The notes under the pieces are model-generated. The model saw nothing but the letters and a program-made list of their open reading frames with translations. It was not told where the DNA came from and searched no databases. A stretch of DNA of 64,000 nucleotides. It comes from CAIYRG01 sp963747255 (GTDB lineage Bacteria; Pseudomonadota; Alphaproteobacteria; Micropepsales; Micropepsaceae). The stretch is taken from NCBI GenBank assembly GCA_963747255.1, contig CAVVEG010000005.1:124001-188000 (forward strand). Direction: 5' to 3'. The position numbers and the translations under genes are program-made. Positions 55,613-62,243 of the stretch are shown one piece after another. Position 1 is the first letter of the stretch. Every line of letters begins with the position of its first letter.

Positions 55613-56471
55613 GGCGTTTGATCCATTCCGGCATGGCGAAAGCCGCCGCGTGGATTTCCGGGTTGTAATAATCTGTCTTGAGTTTTGCCTGGGCAAAACG
55701 CCTTGCCGCGTTAGCGATGCCGGTGCGCGTCCCCAGCGGCTTGTCCGTCCCCGCCCAGGAGAGCGCCATGAACCCGCCGATATAGGTCGGAACCACGGTC
55801 AGATAGAGACCGCAAAGCGGGAACTGGCCCTTCAGCTCGCGCAGCGCGTCAGTGATTTCCCAGGGTTGGTAAAAGGGCACGCCCGTCTGGAAGGTCGCAA
55901 ATCCGTTCCGGCGCAGCGCCCCGCGCACGCGGCTGTAGAAGTTGTCCCCGAACAGCGCCTTTCCGGGTCCCACGGGATCGGGCCTGTCGGCAACGATCAG
56001 GTCGAAACGCTCGTGTGCTTCCGCCCGGCCGAGAAATTCGAAAGCATCGGCGATCTCGATTTTCAGGCGTTTATCACGGAAAGCCTTCCTGTTCATCCCG
56101 GGAAAGTGTTCGCGGCAAAGCTCAACCACGCGCCCGTCGATATCGACCAGAACGACCTCTTTCACGCCATTGTGCTTCAGCGCCTCGTCGGCGATCGAAA
56201 GGTCTCCGCCGCCGACGATCATAACCCGCTCGCCTTTGCCGTGTTCCAGCAGTGGCAGATGAACCAGCATTTCCGCATAGGCGGATTCGTCGCGTGTCGT
56301 GATCTGAACGATGTCGTCCAGCACGAGCACCCTGCCGTTCGCCACCGTGTCGAAAACGCGGATTTGTTGATACCGGCTTTTCTCCTCGGCAACGATGCGG
56401 GTTACCTCCATCGATTGGGCATAACCTTTGTGCAGCCGCTCGCGGAAAATCTTGGGACGGAGATTTGACAC
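55590..56471 (-). CDS. speE: Spermidine synthase-like aminopropyltransferase
   Basis: A 293-residue enzyme transferring the aminopropyl group of decarboxylated SAM to putrescine. Family features are RVLVLDDIVQITTRDESAYA, the Asp of LVDIDGRVVELCREHFP, DRPDPVGPG, QTGVPFYQP, VPTYIGGFMAL and YYNPEIHAAAF. The SAM-binding loop, usually GGGDGG, reads GGGDLSIADEA and DSTDP is DRPDP, so it is a divergent member and could prefer another amine. GTG56471 has GGAG seven bases upstream and begins SNLRPKIFRERL. With speH, which diverges from it, it completes the polyamine route. Confidence 0.85.
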   Translation of the reverse strand: MSNLRPKIFRERLHKGYAQSMEVTRIVAEEKSRYQQIRVFDTVANGRVLVLDDIVQITTRDESAYAEMLVHLPLLEHGKGERVMIVGGGDLSIADEALKHNGVKEVVLVDIDGRVVELCREHFPGMNRKAFRDKRLKIEIADAFEFLGRAEAHERFDLIVADRPDPVGPGKALFGDNFYSRVRGALRRNGFATFQTGVPFYQPWEITDALRELKGQFPLCGLYLTVVPTYIGGFMALSWAGTDKPLGTRTGIANAARRFAQAKLKTDYYNPEIHAAAFAMPEWIKRLIPKARR

Positions 56472-56602
56472 CTGTGCTCTCCAGAAATTCACGGCGCGCG
56501 TATTAGGGCGCGCGGCGCGACGCTGTCCAGCACGCAAACGGCTCGCTTCGGTTGTCTTCCGGCTCTGCGCGAAAAAAATTCCGCGCCGGGGGGACAAAAT
56601 TC

Positions 56603-56630
56603 TTGCGTGGGGGGCCAAGCGCCCTATATT
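56603..56630 (+). promoter_or_regulatory. Candidate sigma-70 promoter of speH
   Basis: TTGCGT (56603-56608) and TATATT (56625-56630) are separated by 16 bp. It lies about 30 bp before the leader hairpin and some 137 bp before the speH start, in the divergent region with speE. Confidence 0.4.
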
Positions 56631-56660
56631 CCCCCCCCTGTTCCGGTTCGCCGGGGCAAA

Positions 56661-56704
56661 GCGGCGTGTTGCGGAAGTTGCTCTTCCGCCCGCCGCTTTC
56701 TTCT
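56661..56704 (+). promoter_or_regulatory. Terminator-like leader hairpin before speH
   Basis: An outer stem GCGGCG/CGCCGC (56661-56666 and 56691-56696) encloses a perfect inner stem GCGGAAG/CTTCCGC (56671-56677 and 56683-56689) with a five-base loop; TTTCTTCTT follows directly. This looks like an intrinsic terminator inside a 5' leader, as in attenuators or riboswitch expression platforms. Confidence 0.5.
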
Positions 56705-56766
56705 TGGTGGGCGCGGCAGTGATGGCGCGCTTTGGTGTCAACACCTTTGGAAGGGTAGGTGCCAGG

Positions 56767-57246
56767 ATGGCTCGACTCGAACTCGGTGTGGCGGCGATCA
56801 ATGGAGCAAGAGCGCTGAAACCTCGCGCTCCGGCGAGGACCGTCCCGGTTCCTATTCCCGAAGGGGATGCGGACCGCAAGGATCACTTCGTATCTCTTAA
56901 CGGCCTGACCTTTGCGGGCAGTCACCTGATCATCGATCTCTGGGAAGCCGAAGGGCTCTCGGACAAAGATCGAATTGAGCAGGCAATGATCGATGCAGTG
57001 GAAGCAGCGGGAGCAACACTCCTTCATATCCACCTGCATACCTTTACGCCGAGCGGCGGTATCAGCGGCGTTGCTGTATTGGCGGAAAGCCATATCAGCG
57101 TCCATACATGGCCCGAACGCGGTTATGCCGCGTTCGATATTTTCATGTGCGGAACTGCCGATCCGCGCAAGGCGTTCATGGTGTTGAAGCAGGCTTTTGC
57201 ACCAAAGCGCGTCGTGCTCGGTGAGCACAAGCGCGGCGTCATGTAA
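56767..57246 (+). CDS. speH: S-adenosylmethionine decarboxylase proenzyme, class 1B
   Basis: A 159-residue pyruvoyl enzyme precursor. Self-cleavage between Glu107 and Ser108 in VLAESHISVHTWPERGY makes the pyruvoyl group; His113 and Cys128 (FMCG) assist. It supplies decarboxylated SAM for SpeE. The N-terminal 35 residues (Ala/Pro/Arg-rich) are longer than in the shortest members; ATG56767 follows AGG closely, and in-frame ATGs further upstream lie in leader-like sequence. A strong terminator follows 25 bp after the stop. Confidence 0.9.
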   Translation: MARLELGVAAINGARALKPRAPARTVPVPIPEGDADRKDHFVSLNGLTFAGSHLIIDLWEAEGLSDKDRIEQAMIDAVEAAGATLLHIHLHTFTPSGGISGVAVLAESHISVHTWPERGYAAFDIFMCGTADPRKAFMVLKQAFAPKRVVLGEHKRGVM

Positions 57247-57270
57247 ACCTGCCATACAGGCGTAAGAAAG

Positions 57271-57303
57271 AGGAGCGGTGCGGGACGCACCGCTCCTTTT
57301 TTT
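57271..57303 (+). terminator. Intrinsic terminator between speH and potD
   Basis: GGAGCGGTGCG (57272-57282) and CGCACCGCTCC (57286-57296) form a perfect 11-bp stem with a three-base loop, followed by seven T. Read from the other strand the stem is followed by TCTTTCTT, so it probably ends both the convergent speH and potD transcripts. Confidence 0.9.
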
Positions 57304-57311
57304 GTTTCGCC

Positions 57312-58394
57312 TCACAGGCCGGCGCGGATATCGCTCCATGCGGCGACGATCTGTTGTTTGTTTTTCAGCGGCTTTTGGAAAGTGCCGCTGTCGAGAAGCG
57401 CATCGACGTCCCGTGTGACGCCAAGAGACTCGAATACCGCGTCGGGCTCCTGCGCAAGAATGGATGAATTGGCGGGAACGTTACCGATTTTGCGAATGGT
57501 GTAGTCGGCCGCCTGATCGGAAAGCGCCAAATCGATCAGTGCCAGAGCCTTTTCATAATTCCTGGTGTCGTGCCCGACAACCAGACCGCAGACATAAGTG
57601 AATGCTCCGCCGGGCGGATTCATGAACGCAACTTTCTTGCCCTCCATTTTCAGCGCTTTGTAGACCTCACGCCAGCTCATGGCGGCGACCAGTTCGCCCG
57701 AGGCAAGCCCCTGTGCAAGAGAGGTGTCGTCGCTGGCGACAAAACGAAGCTGTCCCACCAAAGCCCTGAGTTTTCCTTCAACGCGGCCCCAATCCGCATC
57801 GTTCATCGTGTAGGCATCCACACCGATACTTCTCGCCACCAGGGGAACGGTATCGTCCACGCCCTCCAGCGCTGCGACTCGTCCTTTGTATCTGGGATCG
57901 AACAGAATGTTCCAGGAGTCGTGGCCGACATATTCCGGTGCGAGATCGGTTCGATAGGTGATCGAGGTGTTGCCCCAGTAATGCGGTACGAACCAGACCC
58001 TGCCCGGACCGGCCGAGATACCCGGAAGTTCGCGCAAACGTGCCGGAATCCTGCTCCAATTCTTCAGCTTTGAGACGTCGATGGGCTGCAGCAGGCCGGC
58101 ATCCCGCCAACGCGGGAATTCATAATAGCAGGGACCCATGACATCGGCTTTGAAGCCGGCGCGCAGTTTTGCAAATGCCTCGTCTTCATCCGCGAAGATC
58201 GAGGTTCGCGGCAACTCTCCAAACCGTTTGGCGTATTCCTGGAGAAAGGGCGGATCGACATAATCTTCCCACTGGAACAGAACCGGCGCGGTGGACTGGG
58301 CGCCAGGACCAGAATTATTGCCGCAGGAGATTATCGCGAGGCCGAAAACCGCCACGCCGGCCAGCCGGATGGCCTGTAACCCAAACCTCACCAC
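57312..58394 (-). CDS. potD: Polyamine-binding lipoprotein PotD-like
   Basis: A 360-residue periplasmic receptor. The start has a lipoprotein signal (FGLAIISCGN). LFQWEDYVDPPFLQEY, FVPHYWGNTSITYRTD, SWNILFDPRYKGRVA and AFMNPPGGAFTYVCGLVV match PotD/PotF-type receptors. It is transcribed separately from potABC, with the Opu, speE and speH genes between. The start is GTG58394 or the next GTG; GAGAGG precedes both. Substrate (putrescine or spermidine) is not resolved. Confidence 0.85.
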   Translation of the reverse strand: MVRFGLQAIRLAGVAVFGLAIISCGNNSGPGAQSTAPVLFQWEDYVDPPFLQEYAKRFGELPRTSIFADEDEAFAKLRAGFKADVMGPCYYEFPRWRDAGLLQPIDVSKLKNWSRIPARLRELPGISAGPGRVWFVPHYWGNTSITYRTDLAPEYVGHDSWNILFDPRYKGRVAALEGVDDTVPLVARSIGVDAYTMNDADWGRVEGKLRALVGQLRFVASDDTSLAQGLASGELVAAMSWREVYKALKMEGKKVAFMNPPGGAFTYVCGLVVGHDTRNYEKALALIDLALSDQAADYTIRKIGNVPANSSILAQEPDAVFESLGVTRDVDALLDSGTFQKPLKNKQQIVAAWSDIRAGL

Positions 58395-58512
58395 AATCCT
58401 CTCAGTGCGTGAACCAGCCTCTCTTTGATCGAATTCCTGCCGGGCCGTAAAGTCTCGCGCGCTTGCTTTTGCCGAATCCGACTTTTACTTTCCAATGCGG
58501 AGAAGCCGAAGT

Positions 58513-58589
58513 GCAGCTGTAGCTCAGTTGGTCAGAGCGTCGGATTGTGGATCCGAAGGTCGGTGGTTCGAGACCACCCAGCTGTACCA
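58513..58589 (+). tRNA. tRNA-His (anticodon GTG)
   Basis: A full cloverleaf with anticodon GTG at 58547-58549, D arm GCTCAGTTGGTCAGAGC, T arm GGTGG-TTCGAGA-CCACC and encoded CCA. The acceptor stem pairs G1 with U72 and the discriminator is A73; no extra template-encoded G precedes position 1. Most bacteria have G-1 and C73 in tRNA-His. The state seen here is known from a large alphaproteobacterial clade with a matching histidyl-tRNA synthetase. Confidence 0.95.
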
Positions 58590-58592
58590 GTC

Positions 58593-58913
58593 CTATTTGG
58601 CGCGATTCCATTTCTTGACCGCTGCCTCGATAGCGGGCCCGGCTTTCGCGAGATCGGCCGGCGTCATGACAGGAAGAAATTCCAGTTTCGCATCAAACCA
58701 GAGGAAGAAGGGCTCCGCCACTGCGGGAATTTGCGACGGATCATCCATATTGACCACGATGTAACCGCCCCGGCAGCCATTCACCAGAGTGAAATACGAT
58801 ACTTCCGCCTTTATTTCCTTCAGGACTATTTCCATTTTCCGGCCAAACTCCGGATCCGTAATCGCATTATTGCCTGCTTCGGTTGGAATTTCGCATTTCA
58901 CCAGAAAGCGCAT
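58593..58913 (-). CDS. Small conserved protein, DUF3303-like
   Basis: A 106-residue protein beginning MRFLVKCEIPTEAGNNAITD, with GGYIVVNMDDPSQIPAVAEP and FFLWFDAKLEFLPVMTPADL. This resembles dimeric alpha/beta barrel proteins annotated DUF3303. ATG58913 is preferred because AAGGGA lies nine bases upstream; ATG58922 is also in frame. It ends just after the tRNA on the opposite strand. Function unknown. Confidence 0.7.
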   Translation of the reverse strand: MRFLVKCEIPTEAGNNAITDPEFGRKMEIVLKEIKAEVSYFTLVNGCRGGYIVVNMDDPSQIPAVAEPFFLWFDAKLEFLPVMTPADLAKAGPAIEAAVKKWNRAK

Positions 58914-59076
58914 GGCGATCATTCCCTTCGCACGTTTTAGAGAGCTGCCCCTGGAATGAGACTACGCTGCCCCCCGGTATCCATGCAACGCGAAGAGCAT
59001 GAAGTCTCGTTGACGCAAATCAAGGCTGAATTTTTTGCCGCCACCATAAATTCTGTGGCGAACACAGGATGCATCG

Positions 59077-59301
59077 ATGAGTTTTTACCGCTGCGTCTCC
59101 TATGGCAGCACTGCGTTGCAACCGGGCTACCGACCCATTCGCGCCGAATCCGGTCCGGAGGCCCGAAGGGCTGCACTGGAGATCTTGCGGGATAACCCGC
59201 AAATCGACAGAGTTGAAGTCTGGCTGGGCGGCGATCTTGCCTTTCGTCTGAACCGCCATCAGGCAAAAATCGAAGGCGCATCTCTGCGCGGCGAATTTTA
59301 A
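59077..59301 (+). CDS. Small conserved hypothetical protein
   Basis: A 74-residue protein beginning MSFYRCVSYGSTALQPGYRP, with a helix (ARRAALEILRDNPQID) and a strand (RVEVWLGGDLAFRLNR). AGGA stands seven bases before ATG59077. The composition is natural and the next gene follows at 33 bp, so it is probably real; no family can be named. Confidence 0.6.
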   Translation: MSFYRCVSYGSTALQPGYRPIRAESGPEARRAALEILRDNPQIDRVEVWLGGDLAFRLNRHQAKIEGASLRGEF

Positions 59302-59334
59302 CGTCGCATTCCCGGTATTCGGCGCTGCCATCGC

Positions 59335-62010
59335 ATGACTATCAGAAACCTTGATGCGATTTTCCGGCCCGTTTCTATCGCATTGATCGGGGCCACGGAT
59401 CGGCCTTGTTCCGCCGGACACGCGACAATGGTCAATCTTCTTTCTGGTGGGTTTGGCGGTCCGATTGCGCCCGTCAATCCGGCGCACAAATCGGTCTCCG
59501 GCTTGTTGTGTTATCCGGATATCGCAAGCCTCCCCTTCACACCGGATTTGGCAGTGATCTGCACACCGGCTGCCACTGTTTCGGGATTGATCGCAGAACT
59601 GGGTGCACGAGGCACAAGAGGCGCTGTGGTGATCACCGCAGGCTTTGGCGAACTCGGCAACGCGGCCGGACACGCCCTCGAGACCGCAATGCTCCAATCC
59701 GCAAAGCCGCATCTTCTGCGTATCGTCGGCCCGAATTGTCTCGGCGTCATTTCGACGGCTTCGGGTGTGAACGCTTCATTTGCGCCGGGCCAGGCGAAGA
59801 AGGGCGGGATTGCCTTCGTCGCGCAATCCGGCGGAATGCTCACGACGGTTCTGGATTGGGCGGGGGCGCGCGGGATCGGGTTTTCGCATCTCGTATCGCT
59901 CGGCGATATGGCCGATGTGGATTTCGGCGACCTGCTCGATTACCTCGCCAGCGATCCGGCAACCACGGCCATCCTTCTTTACGTCGAGGCCGTCACGGCG
60001 CCGCGAAAATTCCTCTCGGCTGCACGTGCCGCTGCCCGATTGAAGCCGGTGATTGCGATCAAGGTGGGCCGGAATGCGGCGGCGGCAAAGGCGGCCGCCT
60101 CCCACACCGGAGCTATGGCAGGCACCGATTCAGTTTATGACGCCACGTTCCGGCGCGCAGGTATCGTTCGCGTGAAGGAGCTTGAGGAATTGCTGGATGC
60201 GGTCGAGACTCTCGCCAATCCCTTGCAGTTCTCGAATGACGGGCTGGTGATCCTCACCAATGGTGGTGGCCCGGGGGTGATTGCGACCGATGCGCTCCTC
60301 GATTGCGGCGGGCATCTGGCTGAGCTTTCCCCGGAGACAATCGCTCGCCTTGAAGGTGTTCTGCCCGGGACGTGGTCGCACGGCAATCCCGTTGATATCG
60401 TCGGTGACGCGCCTCCCGAACGATACGCGGCGGCGCTGGAGGTGTTGCTTTCGACTCCCGAAGCCGGCGCCGTGCTCGTGCTCAATGTGCCGACCGCAGT
60501 TGCCTCCAGCGTGAACGCCGCAAAAAAAGTCGCACAGTTGTGCCGCCTTCGCCGGGGAGTGCTCGCCAATTGGCTCTCCGCAAGCACCGCTGCGGAGACA
60601 ACCGGGATTTTCGCAGCCGCCGGTTTGCCTTCCTATTCGACGCCCGGCGAGGCCGTGAGAGGCTTCATGCATCTGGTTCAGTACCGCAAAGGCCAGCAGG
60701 TCATCCTGGAAACCCCGCCTTCGGCAGCAAGCGAATTTGTCCCCGACACCAAATCAGCGCGCGACCTCATATCTTCGGCGCTCGACCGCGGAGAATCCTG
60801 GCTGTCGCCCGAAACCATGTTCCGGCTGCTGGAAAGCTACCGGATTCCGGCGCCACGTCTTGCGCAAGTGCCATCACCGGAAGCGGCCGCCGATATCTCG
60901 GGTGAATTCACCATGCCGGTGGCGCTGAAAATCGTCTCGCCCGACATCCAGCACAAATCCGATGTGGGCGGAGTCGTTCTATCGCTCAGCGGAAAAGACG
61001 CCATCCGTCAGGCTGCCGTGGAGATGCTGGCACACGTTCGAACGGCGTTGCCCGGCGCAAGCATCGACGGGTTTCTGCTCCAGGAAATGGTCACGCGTCC
61101 CGCTGCTCATGAACTGATCGCCGGAATCACGGTGGATCGCCAGTTCGGGCCCGTGATCCTTTTCGGCCAGGGGGGTACTGCGGCAGAGATCATTGCCGAC
61201 AGCGCCGTCGCCCTGCCGCCACTAAATCTGCGTCTGGCGCGGGAGCTCATCGAACGCACCCGCGTCTTCCGCGAGCTTCGGGGCTATCGCGACCGGCCGG
61301 CTGCTGCGCTCGATGAAATTGCGCTTACGCTCGTCAAGCTCTCGCAGCTCGTCTCCGATCTCGACGAGATCGTCGAATTGGACATCAATCCGCTGCTCGC
61401 GGATTCGACCGGCGTAATCGCTCTGGATGGCCGGGTGCGCATCACACCGTCGGACGGAAAACGCGGTACGCGGCTGGCCATCCGTCCCTATCCCGCCGAG
61501 CTCGCGAGCGAAGCCGTCCTGCCGTCGGTCGGACGAATTTGCCTGCGGGCGATCCGGCCGGAGGACGCGGCTGCCTTTGCGGAGTTGATCCATTCACTCA
61601 GTGAGGAGGATGCGAGGCTGCGATTTTTCTCGCCCATGCGCGATCTGCAGCCGGAGGCACTCGCCCGGTTCACCCAGATCGATTACGACCGCGAAATGGG
61701 ACTTGTCGCATTCGCCAGCGGAAAAACAGACGGCATGATTGCCGCTGCAATGCTCGTATCCGACCCGGACGGCATCGCTGCGGAATTCGCGATCGTGGTC
61801 CGGAGCGACCTGCACCGGCGGGGCGTCGGCCGCCTCCTGATGGGCAAACTCATCGACTATGCCCGGACAAACGGCTTGGCCAGGGTCAACGGTGAAATCC
61901 TTTCGGAAAACCGCCCCATGCTGGCGCTCTGCGCGGAGCTGGGATTCAGTATATCTCAGGGATCGGGAATGGGCGTGCGACGGGCGACCCTCACTCTCGA
62001 GCCCGAATAA
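59335..62010 (+). CDS. ADP-forming acyl-CoA synthetase fused to GNAT acetyltransferase (Pat-like)
   Basis: An 891-residue bifunctional protein. Order: CoA-binding domain (IALIGATDRP, IVGPNCLGVISTASGVNASF), succinyl-CoA-synthetase-like domains (AFVAQSGGMLTTVLDWA, ASHTGAMAGTDSVYDATF), an ATP-grasp domain (ALKIVSPDIQHKSDVGGVVL, LDINPLLAD), and from about residue 725 a GNAT domain with HRRGVGRLL and SENRPMLALCAELGF. Proteins of this layout (Pat, YfiQ) acetylate lysines of acyl-CoA synthetases and other enzymes, while the synthetase half is often inactive. ATG59335 is used. Confidence 0.88.
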   Translation: MTIRNLDAIFRPVSIALIGATDRPCSAGHATMVNLLSGGFGGPIAPVNPAHKSVSGLLCYPDIASLPFTPDLAVICTPAATVSGLIAELGARGTRGAVVITAGFGELGNAAGHALETAMLQSAKPHLLRIVGPNCLGVISTASGVNASFAPGQAKKGGIAFVAQSGGMLTTVLDWAGARGIGFSHLVSLGDMADVDFGDLLDYLASDPATTAILLYVEAVTAPRKFLSAARAAARLKPVIAIKVGRNAAAAKAAASHTGAMAGTDSVYDATFRRAGIVRVKELEELLDAVETLANPLQFSNDGLVILTNGGGPGVIATDALLDCGGHLAELSPETIARLEGVLPGTWSHGNPVDIVGDAPPERYAAALEVLLSTPEAGAVLVLNVPTAVASSVNAAKKVAQLCRLRRGVLANWLSASTAAETTGIFAAAGLPSYSTPGEAVRGFMHLVQYRKGQQVILETPPSAASEFVPDTKSARDLISSALDRGESWLSPETMFRLLESYRIPAPRLAQVPSPEAAADISGEFTMPVALKIVSPDIQHKSDVGGVVLSLSGKDAIRQAAVEMLAHVRTALPGASIDGFLLQEMVTRPAAHELIAGITVDRQFGPVILFGQGGTAAEIIADSAVALPPLNLRLARELIERTRVFRELRGYRDRPAAALDEIALTLVKLSQLVSDLDEIVELDINPLLADSTGVIALDGRVRITPSDGKRGTRLAIRPYPAELASEAVLPSVGRICLRAIRPEDAAAFAELIHSLSEEDARLRFFSPMRDLQPEALARFTQIDYDREMGLVAFASGKTDGMIAAAMLVSDPDGIAAEFAIVVRSDLHRRGVGRLLMGKLIDYARTNGLARVNGEILSENRPMLALCAELGFSISQGSGMGVRRATLTLEPE

Positions 62011-62177
62011 TCCGTCAACTCCGGCTCAGGTTGCGCTTAAAGCCACAGCTCAAATGGGCGATTTATTGCCTCCAGGCGAAAAGTTCCCTGAAACCGGAAC
62101 CAAAACCGTTCCAGGCCGTTAGGGGTCTTCGCAGAGGAGGGCTCCGCGCATTCGTCAGATCGGGGATCGTGACCGTT

Positions 62178-62198
62178 TAGCCGTGAGCATAACGGCTA
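62178..62198 (+). promoter_or_regulatory. Small leader hairpin upstream of the HAMP kinase
   Basis: TAGCCGT (62178-62184) and ACGGCTA (62192-62198) form a perfect 7-bp stem with a seven-base loop about 45 bp before the start at 62244. It may be an operator or a leader structure. The rest of 62011-62243 holds no gene I can see. Confidence 0.3.
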
Positions 62199-62243
62199 TG
62201 GACCCTTTGCCAGGACATCAGAATTTCGCCCAGAGGATGAGCA

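Noticed and set aside
56428..56766. 5' extension of speH to 56428
   Set aside because: It would cover the promoter, the leader hairpin and the speE start; no homologous N-terminus is recognisable.
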